Part shown: one piece after another, positions 32,617 through 45,656 of the stretch | Numbering within the stretch: position 1 is the stretch's first letter | Layout: the number at the start of each line of letters is the position of its first letter | From: Mycolicibacterium psychrotolerans | Lineage (GTDB): Bacteria > Actinomycetota > Actinomycetes > Mycobacteriales > Mycobacteriaceae | Reading direction: 5' to 3' | NCBI RefSeq assembly: GCF_010729305.1 | Contig: NZ_AP022574.1 | Location: 3,100,001-3,164,000 of the forward strand | Length of the DNA: 64,000 bases | Translations under genes and position numbers: made by a program | Notes under the pieces: generated by a model | What the model was told of the DNA's origin: nothing | Database searches by the model: none | The model's input: the letters and a program-made list of their open reading frames with translations, nothing else

Positions 32617-34152
32617 ATGAAGTACACGACCGGGATCGCGAGATCCGGCCTCGTCCTCACCGCGGTGATCCTGCTCGTCGCCGGGTGCAGCAAGGTGGTG
32701 GACGGCCGCGCCATGATCTCGGTGCCGCGACCCGGCTCGCCGATCCAGTGGACGTCCTGCCACCCCGCCGGCCCGTCGGACCGCTCACGGATCCCGATCG
32801 GCGCCGAATGCGGTCTGCTCTCCGTGCCCGTGAACTGGGACAACGCCGACAGCGCCGACGGCGCCGTGGCCCAGATCGCGATGGTGAGGTTCAAGGCCAC
32901 CGGCGACAAGATCGGATCCCTGATCGTCAACCCGGGCGGCCCCGGGGAATCCGGGGTCAACGCCGCTGCGTCGATGATCGCGACGCTGCCCGAGGAGCTG
33001 CGGCAGCGGTTCGACCTTGTCGGCTTCGACCCGCGCGGCGTGGCGAACTCCTCACCGGCGGTGTGGTGCAACAGTGACGCCGACAACGACAGGTTGCGCG
33101 CCGACAACGTCGTCGCCTACACGCCCGAAGGTGTCGCGCACATCGAGAAGCTCACCAAGGAATTCGTGCAACGCTGCGTCGACAAGATGGGCAAGGACTT
33201 CCTCGCCAACGTCGGAACCACAAGCGTGGTAAGGGATCTCGACGCCATCCGGCAGGCCATCGGTGACGAGAAGCTGACCTACCTCGGTTACTCCTACGGC
33301 ACCCGCATCGGCGCAGGCTATGCCGAGGCCTACCCGGAGCGCGTCCGCGCGATGATCCTCGACGGCGCCGTCGACCCGAACGCCGACCCGATCGAGGCCG
33401 ACATCCGGCAGGCCGCGGCGTTCCAGAAGGCCTTCGACGACTATGCCGCCGACTGCGCCAAGGACTCCAACTGCCCGCTGGGCACCGACCCGGCCAAGGC
33501 GGTGGAGGTGTACCAGTCGCTGGTGTGGCCGCTGGTGGACAAGCCGGCGCAGACCGCCGACCCCCGTGGCCTGAGCTACTCCGACGCCGTGGTGGGCACC
33601 ATCCTGCCGCTCTACTCGCCGAACCTGTGGCGCCACCTGACGCAGGCGCTCACCGAGATCGAGCAGGGCCGCGGCGACACCATGCTGTCGCTGGCCGACC
33701 TGTACATGGGCCGCGACGCCCAGGGGCATTACAACAACTCCACCGATGTGCGCGTCGCGGTCAACTGTGTGGACAAGCCGGCGATCACCGACCGGGCCAC
33801 GCTGGTCGAGCAGGACCGCCGGCTGCGGGAGGTGGCGCCGTTCATGAGCTACGGCGACTTCACCGGCTTTGCGCCGCTGGGCACCTGCGCGATGTGGCCG
33901 GTGCCGCCCACCAGCGAACGGCACGAGATCAAGGCGACCGGGCTGCCGCCGATCCTGGTGGTTTCCACCACCAACGATCCCGCCACGCCGTATCAGGCCG
34001 GCGTGGATCTGGCCAAGCAACTCGGCGGCACCCTGCTCACCTTCGACGGCACCCAGCACACCGTTGCGCTGCAGGGCGATGCCTGCGTCGACGACATCGC
34101 GACGCGCTACCTCGTCGACGTGACGGTGCCGCCGCCGGACACACGATGCTGA
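32617..34152 (+). CDS. caeA: Hip1/CaeA-type lipoprotein serine protease
   Basis: A 511-residue alpha/beta-hydrolase protease matching M. tuberculosis Hip1/CaeA (Rv2224c). It has a signal peptide with lipobox VAGC (Cys24) for envelope anchoring. The oxyanion region is IVNPGGPGESG, the nucleophile is Ser226 in LGYSYGTRIGA, the Asp is in STTNDPATPYQAG, and the His is in TQHTVALQG. Paired cysteines suggest an exported fold. Hip1 processes GroEL2 and shapes the cell envelope. ATG at 32617 puts the signal peptide at the N-terminus. A paralogue follows directly. Confidence 0.93.
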   Translation: MKYTTGIARSGLVLTAVILLVAGCSKVVDGRAMISVPRPGSPIQWTSCHPAGPSDRSRIPIGAECGLLSVPVNWDNADSADGAVAQIAMVRFKATGDKIGSLIVNPGGPGESGVNAAASMIATLPEELRQRFDLVGFDPRGVANSSPAVWCNSDADNDRLRADNVVAYTPEGVAHIEKLTKEFVQRCVDKMGKDFLANVGTTSVVRDLDAIRQAIGDEKLTYLGYSYGTRIGAGYAEAYPERVRAMILDGAVDPNADPIEADIRQAAAFQKAFDDYAADCAKDSNCPLGTDPAKAVEVYQSLVWPLVDKPAQTADPRGLSYSDAVVGTILPLYSPNLWRHLTQALTEIEQGRGDTMLSLADLYMGRDAQGHYNNSTDVRVAVNCVDKPAITDRATLVEQDRRLREVAPFMSYGDFTGFAPLGTCAMWPVPPTSERHEIKATGLPPILVVSTTNDPATPYQAGVDLAKQLGGTLLTFDGTQHTVALQGDACVDDIATRYLVDVTVPPPDTRC

Positions 34153-34215
34153 CGGGGTAACAGCCCGGTCACCGTTGGGTCCCGGGGGACGCCCCCTGTC
34201 CCGTTGCATGACAGC

Positions 34216-35706
34216 ATGGTCGCCATGTGGCGGGTGGGACGGGCGATTGCGGCTGTGTGCGTGCTGACGGCTGCGCTCTGCCCGCCCGCGCAGGCGGCGC
34301 CGAACACGGCGTGGGGCTCGTGCGCGGCGGTCGTCAAGGATGCGTCGCGCATTCCCGCCGCGCAGTGCACCACCGTGTCGGTTCCCGTCGACTACGCGAA
34401 ACCCGATGGGGCGCAAGCACAATTGGCGGTGATCAAGGTGCCGGCCAGCGGCAGGCGGCTCGGCGTGCTGATCGTCAACCCGGGCGGACCGGGCGCGTCG
34501 GCCGTCGACACCGTCGCCGACATGGGTGGCGCCCTCGCCGGCTCGCCGATCCTGCAGCAGTTCGACCTGGTCGGTATCGACCCGCGCGGCGTCGGGCACT
34601 CCACCCCGCAATTGCGGTGCCGCAGCGACGCGCAGTTCGACGCGTACCGCGCGCAGCCGATGACCGACTACAGCCCCGCCGGTGTCGCTCAGATCGAAGG
34701 CGTGCTCAGCGATTTCGCGGGCGCGTGCCTGACGAACATGGGCCCGGACTTCCTGAAGGAAATCGGCACCGCCTCGGCGGTGCAGGACATGGACGCCGTG
34801 CGCGCCGCACTCGGCGAGGCCCAGATCAACTTCCTCGGCTTCTCCTACGGCACCCAGCTCGGCGCCGCCTACGCCGACCGCTATCCCGACCGGGTGCGTG
34901 CGATGGTCCTCGACGGCGCCGTCGACCCGAGCCTGGACCCCATCACCGAGAGCGTCAACCAGATGGCCGGCTTCCAGCAGGCTTTCGACAAGTACGCCGC
35001 GGACTGCGCCCAGGACGCCGAGTGCCCGCTGGGCACCGACCCCACCCAGTTCGTGACCCGCTACCACCAGCTCATCGACCCGCTCGCCGCGCGCCCCGCC
35101 GCCACGTCCGACCCGCGCGGGCTCAGCTACCAGGACGCGTTCACCGGCACCGTCTCCGGACTGTACTCGCCGCGCTACTGGCCGTTTGTCACCAGCGGCC
35201 TGCTCGGGCTGGCGCGCGGCACCGACCCGATCGACCTGCTGCTGCTCGCCGACGACTATCAGCAGCGGGACCGCAACGGCCACTACAGCAACCGGCAGGA
35301 CTCGTTCACCGCGATCCGCTGCGTCGACTCGGCCTATCCCACCGACCCGGCCGCGTGGGCCGACGCCGACCGGCGCATCCGGGCTGCGGCCCCGTTCTCC
35401 GCCTACGGGACCTTCACCGGGTACGCGCCGCGCGATATCTGTGCGCTGTGGCCGGTGCCGCCGACGCCGGTCGTCGGTGCGGCCACCTCGCCCGGTCCCG
35501 GCAAGGTCGTCGTCGTGTCCACCACGGGCGACCCCGCGACGCCCTACCAGGCGGGCGTCGACCTGGCCCGCCAGATGAACGCATCGCTGATCACCTTCGA
35601 GGGCAGCCAGCACACCGTCGTGTTCAACGGCGACCAGTGCGTCGACACCTCCGTCGTCAATTTCCTGATCGACTCGGTCCCGCCGCCCGCCGGTTTACGG
35701 TGCTAG
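34216..35706 (+). CDS. Secreted protease, Hip1 paralogue (Rv2223c-like)
   Basis: A 496-residue paralogue of the upstream protease: NPGGPGASA oxyanion segment, LGFSYGTQLGAAYADRYPDRVRAMVLDGAVDPSLD around the nucleophile Ser, STTGDPATPYQAGVDLARQM with the Asp, and QHTVVFNGDQC with the His. It has a cleavable signal peptide (AAVCVLTAALCPPAQA followed by AP) but no lipobox, so it should be released rather than lipid-anchored. This is the known contrast between Rv2223c and Rv2224c. Several starts are possible (34204 TTG, 34216 ATG, 34225 ATG); 34216 is used. Confidence 0.92.
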   Translation: MVAMWRVGRAIAAVCVLTAALCPPAQAAPNTAWGSCAAVVKDASRIPAAQCTTVSVPVDYAKPDGAQAQLAVIKVPASGRRLGVLIVNPGGPGASAVDTVADMGGALAGSPILQQFDLVGIDPRGVGHSTPQLRCRSDAQFDAYRAQPMTDYSPAGVAQIEGVLSDFAGACLTNMGPDFLKEIGTASAVQDMDAVRAALGEAQINFLGFSYGTQLGAAYADRYPDRVRAMVLDGAVDPSLDPITESVNQMAGFQQAFDKYAADCAQDAECPLGTDPTQFVTRYHQLIDPLAARPAATSDPRGLSYQDAFTGTVSGLYSPRYWPFVTSGLLGLARGTDPIDLLLLADDYQQRDRNGHYSNRQDSFTAIRCVDSAYPTDPAAWADADRRIRAAAPFSAYGTFTGYAPRDICALWPVPPTPVVGAATSPGPGKVVVVSTTGDPATPYQAGVDLARQMNASLITFEGSQHTVVFNGDQCVDTSVVNFLIDSVPPPAGLRC

Positions 35707-35739
35707 CAGCGCTGTAACACAGAATTAACAGGCGGAACC

Positions 35740-35745
35740 TAGGCT
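35740..35745 (+). promoter_or_regulatory. -10 box of glnA2
   Basis: TAGGCT is six bases before the ATG at 35752, consistent with a leaderless mRNA. Confidence 0.45.
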
Positions 35746-35751
35746 TCGGGC

Positions 35752-37092
35752 ATGGACCGGCAGAAGGAATTCGTGCTGCGCACGCTGGAGGAACGCGACA
35801 TCCGCTTCGTCCGGCTGTGGTTCACCGACGTGCTCGGATACCTGAAGTCGGTGGCCATCGCCCCCGCCGAATTGGAGGGCGCCTTCGAGGAGGGCATCGG
35901 CTTCGACGGCTCGTCGATCGAGGGTTTCGCGCGGATCTCCGAGGCGGACATGGTCGCCCGGCCCGACCCCTCGACGTTCCAGGTGCTGCCCTGGACGTCC
36001 AGCGCCGGTGACCACCACTCGGCCCGCATGTTCTGCGACATCACGATGCCCGACGGCTCCCCGTCGTGGGCCGACTCCCGGCACGTGCTTCGCCGCCAGC
36101 TGTCCAAGGCGAGCGATCTGGGCTTCTCCTGCTACGTCCACCCCGAGATCGAGTTCTTCCTCCTCAAGCCCGGCCCCGACGACGGCACCCCGCCGGTGCC
36201 CGCCGACAACGGCGGCTACTTCGACCAGGCCGTCCACGACGCCGCCCCGAACTTCCGCCGCCACGCCATCGACGCCCTCGAACAGATGGGCATCTCAGTC
36301 GAGTTCAGCCACCACGAAGGCGCGCCGGGCCAGCAGGAGATCGACCTGCGCTACGCCGACGCCCTGTCGATGGCCGACAACGTGATGACGTTCCGCTACG
36401 TGGTCAAGGAGGTGGCGCTCGGCGACGGCGTGCGCGCCTCGTTCATGCCCAAGCCGTTCGCCGAACACCCCGGTTCGGCGATGCACACGCACATGAGCCT
36501 GTTCGAGGGCGAGACCAACGCCTTCCACAGCGCCGACGACCCGCTGCAACTCTCCGAGATCGGAAAGTCCTTCATCGCAGGCATTCTCGAGCATGCGCAG
36601 GAGATCAGTGCGGTCACCAACCAGTGGGTGAACTCCTACAAGCGGCTCGTGCACGGCGGTGAGGCGCCGACCGCGGCGTCGTGGGGCGCGGCCAACCGCT
36701 CGGCTCTGGTGCGGGTGCCGATGTACACCCCGCACAAGGCGTCGTCGCGGCGGGTCGAGGTGCGTAGCCCCGACTCGGCGTGCAACCCGTACCTGACGTT
36801 CGCGGTGCTGCTCGCCGCCGGCCTGCGGGGCATCGAGAAGAACTACGTGCTCGGTCCGCAGGCCGAGGACAACGTGTGGAGCCTGACCCCCGAAGAGCGA
36901 CGAGCCATGGGATACAAGGAGCTGCCCGGCAGCCTCGGCGTGGCGTTGACCCAGATGGAGGACTCCGAACTGGTCGCCGAGGCGCTCGGCGAGCACGTCT
37001 TCGACTTCTTCCTGCGCAACAAGCGCGCCGAGTGGGAGAACTACCGCAGCCACGTCACGCCGTTCGAGCTGAAGAACTACCTGTCGCTTTAG
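35752..37092 (+). CDS. glnA2: Type I glutamine synthetase GlnA2
   Basis: A 446-residue glutamine synthetase, the same length as M. tuberculosis GlnA2. The beta-grasp N-terminus has [10 protein letters not shown] and [10 protein letters not shown]. The catalytic core has [54 protein letters not shown] and NRSALVRVP. It lacks the 20-residue insert and the adenylylation loop tyrosine context of GlnA1. In actinobacteria GlnA2-GlnA4 may act on D-glutamine/isoglutamine or polyamines rather than being the main ammonia-assimilating enzyme. glnE follows 29 bases downstream. Confidence 0.95.
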   Translation: MDRQKEFVLRTLEERDIRFVRLWFTDVLGYLKSVAIAPAELEGAFEEGIGFDGSSIEGFARISEADMVARPDPSTFQVLPWTSSAGDHHSARMFCDITMPDGSPSWADSRHVLRRQLSKASDLGFSCYVHPEIEFFLLKPGPDDGTPPVPADNGGYFDQAVHDAAPNFRRHAIDALEQMGISVEFSHHEGAPGQQEIDLRYADALSMADNVMTFRYVVKEVALGDGVRASFMPKPFAEHPGSAMHTHMSLFEGETNAFHSADDPLQLSEIGKSFIAGILEHAQEISAVTNQWVNSYKRLVHGGEAPTAASWGAANRSALVRVPMYTPHKASSRRVEVRSPDSACNPYLTFAVLLAAGLRGIEKNYVLGPQAEDNVWSLTPEERRAMGYKELPGSLGVALTQMEDSELVAEALGEHVFDFFLRNKRAEWENYRSHVTPFELKNYLSL

Positions 37093-37108
37093 TCGAAGGA
37101 CGCTCGGC

Positions 37109-37114
37109 TAGATT
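37109..37114 (+). promoter_or_regulatory. -10 box of glnE
   Basis: TAGATT lies seven bases before the ATG at 37122, so glnE can be made from its own leaderless transcript apart from glnA2. Confidence 0.5.
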
Positions 37115-37121
37115 CACCGGT

Positions 37122-40112
37122 ATGGCCAAGCCCGCGACGCAGCGTCCCAAGCTGCCCGGCGTCGGCCGACTCGGGCTGGTCGAGCCGACGGCGCAGGCCG
37201 ATCTGGAGCAGCTGGGCTGGACCACCGACGCGCACGTCGAGCTGCTCTGGTCGCTGTCGCGGGCGCCCGACGCCGACACCGCGCTTCGTGCCGTCGTCCG
37301 GCTCGCCGAGGCGCTGGGCACGGAGTGGGACGAGCTCAACGGCGCCCTGCTCAAGGACCGCGGTCTGCGTGGCCGGCTGTTCGCCGCACTGGGCTCGTCG
37401 CTGGCGTTCGGCGACCACCTCGTCGCCCACCCGCAGTCGTGGCATCTGCTCGCAGGCCGCGTGAACCTGCCCACGCCTGCAGAGCTCGCGCGGATGTTCG
37501 CCGAGATCGCCGAAAACGAAAACATAACCGGCACAACGGCTGCCGCGCCTGAGCTGCGCACCCTGTACCGGGACCGGCTGCTGGTGCTCGCCGCGCTCGA
37601 CGTCGCGCCCACGGTGGAGAACGAGCCGGTGCTGCCGTTCACGGTCGTGGGGGAGCATCTCTCCGACCTCGCCGACGCCGCGCTGCAGGCGGCGCTGACC
37701 GTCAGCATCCGTGCGGTGTGCGGGGACAGAAAGGACACGGACGACGAGCCGCCCGCACTCGCGGTGATCGCGATGGGCAAGTGCGGCGCCCGGGAACTGA
37801 ACTACGTCAGCGACGTCGACGTCATCTTCGTCGCCGACGACGGCTCGCACGGCCGGCTGGCGCTGGCCACCCGGATCGCCGGGGAGATGATGCGGCTGGC
37901 CTCCGACGCGTTCTTCGAAGTGGACGCCGCGCTGCGCCCCGAAGGCAAGCAGGGTCCGCTGGTGCGCACCCTGGATTCCCACGTCGCCTATTACGAGCGG
38001 TGGGCCAAGACCTGGGAGTTCCAGGCCCTGCTGAAAGCGCGCTCGGCCGCCGGTGACGCCGCGCTCGGCCGCCGCTACCTCGACGCGCTGATGCCGATGG
38101 TGTGGACGGCCTGCGAGCGGGAGGACTTCGTCGCCGACGTGCAGGCGATGCGCCGCCGGGTGGTCGAACTGGTGCCCGCCGGGGTGCGGTCGCGCGAACT
38201 GAAGCTGGGTACCGGCGGCCTTCGCGACGTCGAGTTCGCCGTGCAGCTGCTGCAGTTGGTGCACGGCCGCGTCGACGAGTCGCTCCATGTCGCGTCGACC
38301 GTGAACGCGCTGGCCGCGCTCGGCGAGGGCGGTTATGTCGGGCGTGACGACGCGGCGAACATGACCGCCTCGTATGAGTTCCTGCGGCTGCTCGAACACC
38401 GGCTGCAGCTGCAGCGCCTCAAGCGCACCCACCTGCTGCCCGAAGACGACGACGACGAGGCGATGCGGTGGCTCGCGCGCGCCGCCCACATCCGGCCCGA
38501 CGGCCGCCACGACGCGGTGGGGGTGCTGCGCGAGGAACTCAAGCGCCAGAGCCACCGGGTCTCGCGGCTGCACGCCAAGCTGTTCTATCAGCCGCTGCTC
38601 GAATCGGTGGGCCAGACCGCGCTCGGTCTGGGCATGAGCGCCGAGTCCGCCGAACGTCAGCTCGCCGCACTGGGATACGAGGGCCCGCAGAGCGCGCTGA
38701 CCCATCTGGCCGCCCTCACCGCGAGCAGCGGGCGCCGCGGCCGGGTGCAGCAGGTGCTGTTGCCGACGCTGCTGGACTGGTTGTCCGACACCCCCGACCC
38801 CGACGCCGGCCTGCTCAACTACCGCAGGATCAGCGACGAATTAGCCGAGCAGCGTTGGTATCTGGCGACGCTGCGCGACGAGGGCGCGGTGGCCAAGCGG
38901 CTGATGCACGTCCTGGGCACCTCGGCGTACGTGCCGGAGTTGCTGATGCGCGCACCTGAGGTCATCCAGCTCTACGCCGACGGACCCAACGGCCCGAAGC
39001 TGTGCGACGTCGACACCGACGGCGTGGCGGGTTCACTGGTGGCCTCGGCGGCCAGGCACAGCGACCCGATCCGGGCGATCGCGGCGGCGCGCTCCCTGCG
39101 GCGGCGTGAACTGGCCCGCATCGCGTCGGCAGACCTGCTCGGCATGCTCGATGTCACCGAGGTGTGTGCCCAGCTGACGTCGATGTGGGTGGCGGTGCTG
39201 CAAGCCGCACTCGATGCCGTGATCCGCGCCAACACCCCGAAACACGGTCCGCCCGCCCGCATCGCGGTGATCGGCATGGGACGGCTCGGCGGGCGCGAAC
39301 TCGGCTACGGCTCCGATGCCGACGTCATGTTCGTCTGCGAGCCGCACGACGGCGTCGAGGAAGCCGTCGCGGTGAAGTGGTCGGTCACCGTCGCCGAACA
39401 GGTTCGCTCCCGGTTGGGAACGCCCGGCGCGGATCCGCCGCTGGAGGTCGACGCCAACCTGCGGCCCGAGGGCCGGCAGGGTCCACTGGTGCGGACCCTG
39501 GCCTCGTACGCCGCCTATTACGACCAGTGGGCGCAGCCCTGGGAAGTGCAGGCGCTACTGCGCGCGCACCGGGTGGCCGGCGATCTGGAACTCGGCGAAC
39601 GCTTCCTGCTGATGATCGACAAGACGCGGTATCCGGCCGGCGGGGTGTCCCCGCAGACGGTGCAGGAGATCCGGCGGATCAAGGCGCGCGTCGACGCCGA
39701 GAGGCTGCCCCGCGGCGCCGACCCGAACACCCACACCAAACTGGGTCGCGGCGGGCTGGCCGACATCGAGTGGACAGTGCAGCTGCTGCAGCTGCGCTTC
39801 GCGCACAAGATTCCGGCGCTGCACACCACCTCGACGCTGGAGACGCTCAACGCGATCGGGGCGGCCGAGCTGATCGCCGAGGGGGACATCGAACTGCTGC
39901 GCGACGCGTGGCTGACGGCGACCCGCGCGCGCAACGCGCTGGTGCTGGTGCGCGGCAAGCCGACCGATCAGTTGCCGGGCCCGGGCAAGCTGCTCAACGC
40001 CGTCGCGGTGGCGGCGGGCTGGCCCGACGGCGACGGGGGAGAGTTCCTGGACAACTACCTACGGGTGACGCGACGCGCGAAAGCCGTCGTGCGCAAAGTG
40101 TTTGGAGGGTAA
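37122..40112 (+). CDS. glnE: Glutamine synthetase adenylyltransferase/deadenylylase
   Basis: A 996-residue bifunctional enzyme that adenylylates and deadenylylates GlnA1. It has two nucleotidyltransferase domains: the N-terminal deadenylylase with [23 protein letters not shown] (about residue 220) and the C-terminal adenylylase with [23 protein letters not shown] (about 715), both with the GxDxD metal site. Each is followed by a GlnE helical domain ([19 protein letters not shown] and [19 protein letters not shown]). Length matches the M. tuberculosis protein. ATG at 37122. The downstream thioesterase starts on the next base after the stop. Confidence 0.95.
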   Translation: MAKPATQRPKLPGVGRLGLVEPTAQADLEQLGWTTDAHVELLWSLSRAPDADTALRAVVRLAEALGTEWDELNGALLKDRGLRGRLFAALGSSLAFGDHLVAHPQSWHLLAGRVNLPTPAELARMFAEIAENENITGTTAAAPELRTLYRDRLLVLAALDVAPTVENEPVLPFTVVGEHLSDLADAALQAALTVSIRAVCGDRKDTDDEPPALAVIAMGKCGARELNYVSDVDVIFVADDGSHGRLALATRIAGEMMRLASDAFFEVDAALRPEGKQGPLVRTLDSHVAYYERWAKTWEFQALLKARSAAGDAALGRRYLDALMPMVWTACEREDFVADVQAMRRRVVELVPAGVRSRELKLGTGGLRDVEFAVQLLQLVHGRVDESLHVASTVNALAALGEGGYVGRDDAANMTASYEFLRLLEHRLQLQRLKRTHLLPEDDDDEAMRWLARAAHIRPDGRHDAVGVLREELKRQSHRVSRLHAKLFYQPLLESVGQTALGLGMSAESAERQLAALGYEGPQSALTHLAALTASSGRRGRVQQVLLPTLLDWLSDTPDPDAGLLNYRRISDELAEQRWYLATLRDEGAVAKRLMHVLGTSAYVPELLMRAPEVIQLYADGPNGPKLCDVDTDGVAGSLVASAARHSDPIRAIAAARSLRRRELARIASADLLGMLDVTEVCAQLTSMWVAVLQAALDAVIRANTPKHGPPARIAVIGMGRLGGRELGYGSDADVMFVCEPHDGVEEAVAVKWSVTVAEQVRSRLGTPGADPPLEVDANLRPEGRQGPLVRTLASYAAYYDQWAQPWEVQALLRAHRVAGDLELGERFLLMIDKTRYPAGGVSPQTVQEIRRIKARVDAERLPRGADPNTHTKLGRGGLADIEWTVQLLQLRFAHKIPALHTTSTLETLNAIGAAELIAEGDIELLRDAWLTATRARNALVLVRGKPTDQLPGPGKLLNAVAVAAGWPDGDGGEFLDNYLRVTRRAKAVVRKVFGG

Positions 40113-40742
40113 GTGGAATTCACGGTCGATGTGATCAGCGCCGAGGACTTCGAGCGGCAACGCCGGGTCTACGAGCCGTTGACCGACGCGCTGCGCACGC
40201 TCATCGACGTCGGGATCCACACCGAGGTCGACGAAGCGACGGTGCTGCTCGCTCTCGAACACCTCGAGGAGGCCACGGCGCTGCTGGAGCAGCGCACGCG
40301 CCCAGGCCGGTCCACGCTGCGTCACGCCGACACCGGCAGGCCGGTGGTGTGGGCCAATCCCGCTGTCGGACTGCGCAACGCGATCGCGCCGCCGATGGTC
40401 GTCGAACACGAGCCCGACGGCAGCTGCTGGAGCGAGTTCACCCTCGGGCCGGCCTACGAAGGCCCGCCGGGGTGGGTGCACGGCGGCATCTGCGCGCTGG
40501 TGCTCGACCACATCCTCGGCGAGGTGGCCAGCGAGGGACTGAACCTGCCCAAGTTCACCGGCACCATCAGCGTGCGCTACCGGCGCGGCACCCATCTGGG
40601 GCCGGTGCGCGCCGAGGCGTTCGTCGAGCGCAGCGAGGGCGCCAAGACGTTCGCGCGCGGACACCTGAAGGACGCCGATGGGGTGACCGTCGAGGCCGAA
40701 GGGGTCTTCATCATGCCCGCGTGGGCGCGGGACGCCGGCTGA
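40113..40742 (+). CDS. Hotdog-fold thioesterase (PaaI-like)
   Basis: A 209-residue protein. The first 70 residues are helical; the hotdog domain starts around GRPVVWANPAVGLRNAIAPP. The active-site region is YEGPPGWVHGGICALVLDHILGEVAS (the HGG motif with a helix Asp), which is typical of acyl-CoA thioesterases. Substrate unknown. The GTG start at 40113 follows the glnE stop with no gap, and GGAGGG within the last glnE codons serves as its ribosome site, so it is translated from glnE mRNA. Confidence 0.85.
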   Translation: MEFTVDVISAEDFERQRRVYEPLTDALRTLIDVGIHTEVDEATVLLALEHLEEATALLEQRTRPGRSTLRHADTGRPVVWANPAVGLRNAIAPPMVVEHEPDGSCWSEFTLGPAYEGPPGWVHGGICALVLDHILGEVASEGLNLPKFTGTISVRYRRGTHLGPVRAEAFVERSEGAKTFARGHLKDADGVTVEAEGVFIMPAWARDAG

Positions 40743-40749
40743 GCGCCCC

Positions 40750-41611
40750 GTGAGGGTCTATGTCTCCACGGCGTTCCTGGACACCCGGGAAGCGATCGAG
40801 ATCGCCCGGGCCGCAGACGAACTCGGCTACGACGGCATCGCCATCCCCGATCACGTCGTCAACCTCGAGACACTGCAGACGCCGTATCCGTACACCAAGG
40901 ACGGCAGCAGGCGGTGGGAGGCCTTCACCGACTGGCCGGACCCGTGGGTGATGATCGGCGCGATCGCGCTGGTGACCACCCGGCTGCGTTTCGTCACGAC
41001 CGTCTATCTGCCCGCGATGCGCGACCCGTACTCGGCGGCGAAGTCCATCGGGACGGCCGCGGTGCTGGCCCGGGGGCCGGCTCGAACTCGGCGTCGGGGT
41101 GGGCTGGTGCCGTGAGGAGTTCGAACTGCTGGGTCAGCAGTTCGAGAAGCGCGGCAAGCGCACCGACGAGATGCTGGCGCTGATGAAGGAACTGTGGGCG
41201 CCGGGCTGGACCGAGTTCTCCGGCGATTTCTACACCGCGCCGCGGATGGAGATGGAGCCGACGCCGCCACCGATTCCCGTCTACGTCGGTGGGCTCTCGG
41301 ACATCGCGCTGCGCCGGGCCGCCCGCCACGACGGCTGGATCGGCGACCTGATCAGCACCGAGCAGGCACTGGAACGGATCGCCACGCTGCGCCGGCTGCG
41401 GTCCGAAAAGGGTTTGGACATGCAGGGTTTCGAGGTGATCACGCCACTGACCGATGCGTTCATCCCTGAGCATTACGCACGGGCCGAAGCCGGCGGCATC
41501 ACCGGCATCATCACGATGCCGTGGATGTTCTACGGCGGCCCCGACGCGACGCTCGAGCAGAAGGTCGACGGCATGCGCCGGTTCCGCACGGACATGGCGC
41601 TAGAGGGCTGA
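40750..41611 (+). pseudogene. Frameshifted LLM-class F420-dependent oxidoreductase
   Basis: Two abutting frames together make one luciferase-like TIM-barrel oxidoreductase of about 286 residues. Frame 1 (40750-41071) gives MRVYVSTAFLDTREAIEIAR ... DPYSAAKSIGTAAVLA. Frame 2 then continues with GRLELGVGVGWCREEFELLG and runs to 41611. The expected junction AVLA-GGRLELGVG requires one base fewer in the run CCCGGGGG at 41069-41076, so a single inserted C or G explains the break. It is either a real disabling mutation or a homopolymer sequencing error. If intact, the enzyme would use coenzyme F420. It follows the thioesterase by 7 bases. Confidence 0.8.
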
Positions 41612-41868
41612 GGACACGCTCGCCGGGGCAGGCCCCGACTCCGGTGCCGACCCCGAGCGTGACAGCCAGTGCGCCGATCCTGCCGATATGCCTGGAAAAC
41701 CCCCCACGGTATTACCCCCCCGGACCGTTCCCACCACGGCCAACAACGGGTCATCTTAGGTACGTCAGCAACGAAAATACTTGCGTTCACCAACATTTAT
41801 CGGCGTGTCTGCAAACTCGCGACTCGGCCGACTTCGCTGACGCTGCGCCGCCGGGAGCAAACCCGACG

Positions 41869-42318
41869 TCAGCGCCGGGCCACCACCGCCGGCCGCCGTC
41901 GCCCGTCGACCGACCAGGCGCCCGCGCCCATCGTCGCGAGGAGCAGGAACGCGAAGCAGAACACGACGGCCAGCTCGCCGCCGTTGCCGCCGAGCTGCGC
42001 ATCGAACGGCCAGAAGCTGGCCGGTTTCCCGCTGAACACGGCCCAGTGCTGCCAGAAGTACGCCACCGCCATCTCGCCGGAGGCGATGAACGCGGCGATG
42101 CGCGTGAGGAAACCGGCGGTGATCAGGATGCCGAGCACGATCTCGAGGATGCCTGCGAACCAGAACGGCCAGGTGCCCGAGGGTACCGCCTGGCCGAGGG
42201 GCCAGCCGAACACCTTCATGGTGCCGTGCAGCAACAGCAGCACCCCGACGACGATGCGGAAGAGGCTCAGCGCAGGGGAGGAGTAGGTGGCCAGTCGGGC
42301 GTCCAGTCTCTGGGTCAT
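41869..42318 (-). CDS. DoxX family membrane protein
   Basis: A 149-residue protein with four predicted transmembrane helices (LSLFRIVVGVLLLLHGTMKVFG, FWFAGILEIVLGILITAGFL, IAAFIASGEMAVAYFW, LAVVFCFAFLLLATMGAGAW). It belongs to the DoxX/DoxD-like group; mycobacterial members are linked to redox stress and thiol homeostasis at the membrane. It lies 9 bases after the MFS gene on the same strand and is probably co-transcribed. The 257 bases downstream, to the end of the F420-type gene, hold no gene that I can support. Confidence 0.88.
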   Translation of the reverse strand: MTQRLDARLATYSSPALSLFRIVVGVLLLLHGTMKVFGWPLGQAVPSGTWPFWFAGILEIVLGILITAGFLTRIAAFIASGEMAVAYFWQHWAVFSGKPASFWPFDAQLGGNGGELAVVFCFAFLLLATMGAGAWSVDGRRRPAVVARR

Positions 42319-42327
42319 AGCAGCAGA

Positions 42328-44556
<2,229 letters not shown>

Positions 44557-44603
44557 CTACCCGCAGCGGCTCCGAACGACACCGCGCGCCGCTGTGAGGT
44601 TGC

Positions 44604-45587
44604 TCAACGCACGGTGCTGGCGAGGGCGGTGAGCGTCTCGGCCGAGGTGTAGCGGGGCCGCCACCCGAGCACAGACGTGGCCTTGGCGGTGTCCATCACC
44701 ACCGAGGTACGGCCGGCGTGCAGCCACTCCAGCGCAGACGGCACGAACGGCAGCCGCGAGAGGAGCTCGGAGGTCATGACCGCGGCCGCCCGCGGCACCT
44801 TCACCGGCTGCGCGCCGAACGCCTCAGCGACCTCGGACATGGACACCACGCCGTCGCCGGCGATGTTGTAGGCCCCGGGCGGGGCGGACGTCGTCGTCAC
44901 CGCGAGCGTGATGGCGGCCGCGACGTCGTCGTGGTGCACCAGCTGCAGCGGCGTCCCCGGATCGGGCAGCGGTCGCAGCAGCGGCAGCGCCCGCGTGATG
45001 CGGCGGACGGGCCCGGGCAGGTGGTTCCACGGCATGGCGTCGGCCAGCGCGGGCGCCTTGGGTCCGGCGACGATGCACGGCCGCAGCACGTACACCTCCA
45101 AATCGGAGCCGTCGGTGATCTCGGCCAGCGCCGCCTCGCACGCCGCTTTCTGTTCGGAGTAGTAGTGCTCGGCGGATCCGCGCGGGGCGACGTCCTCGGT
45201 GAGGGGCACCGGGTTGTCGGCGTGATAGCCGTAGGCGGCGACCGATGAGGTGTAGACGAGCCTGCGGGGGCGAGCCGCGGCGACGGTCGCCTCGAACACG
45301 TTCCGGGTGCCGGTCAGATTGACGCGGGCACTCTCGCTTCGGGTGCCCATGATGATGAAGGCCAGGTGGACGACGACGTCGACGTCGGCGACGAGGTCGT
45401 CGACGGCCTCGCGATCGAGGATGTCGCCCTGCCGGTAGACCGTCTTGGTCCAGCCTTCCGCCGCGGCGTCGAAGGGGCGGCGGGCCATGCCGACGATCGC
45501 GGTGACGTCGGGATGATCCTCCAGCGCCGCGATGGCTGCCTTGCCGATCTCGCCGGTGGGACCCGTGACTCCGACGCGCAATGCCAT
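44604..45587 (-). CDS. NAD-dependent epimerase/dehydratase (extended SDR)
   Basis: A 327-residue extended short-chain dehydrogenase. The nucleotide motif GVTGPTGEIGKAAI is at the N-terminus, the active-site Ser is in VYTSSVAAYGY, and YYSEQKAACE gives the YxxxK pair. The C-terminal half is the substrate domain. Relatives act on nucleotide sugars or as 3-beta-hydroxysteroid dehydrogenase-like enzymes; the substrate cannot be set here. It stands between the MFS gene and the glnA1 terminator, with its own promoter expected at 45588-45650. Confidence 0.85.
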   Translation of the reverse strand: MALRVGVTGPTGEIGKAAIAALEDHPDVTAIVGMARRPFDAAAEGWTKTVYRQGDILDREAVDDLVADVDVVVHLAFIIMGTRSESARVNLTGTRNVFEATVAAARPRRLVYTSSVAAYGYHADNPVPLTEDVAPRGSAEHYYSEQKAACEAALAEITDGSDLEVYVLRPCIVAGPKAPALADAMPWNHLPGPVRRITRALPLLRPLPDPGTPLQLVHHDDVAAAITLAVTTTSAPPGAYNIAGDGVVSMSEVAEAFGAQPVKVPRAAAVMTSELLSRLPFVPSALEWLHAGRTSVVMDTAKATSVLGWRPRYTSAETLTALASTVR

Positions 45588-45656
45588 GGCGTGCGAGTTT
45601 CCCGATTCGGCCTGCGCGAAACAGTGCGCCGTCTCGAGCGGACGCCGAAACAGAAG

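Noticed and set aside
34204..34215. TTG at 34204 as start of the second Hip1-type protease
   Set aside because: It would add four residues before the signal peptide without a better ribosome site; the ATG at 34216 is simpler.
41530..41796. An 88-codon minus-strand frame between the F420-type gene and DoxX
   Set aside because: No ribosome site and no family resemblance, and it partly overlaps the end of a real gene. The gap seems to be non-coding.
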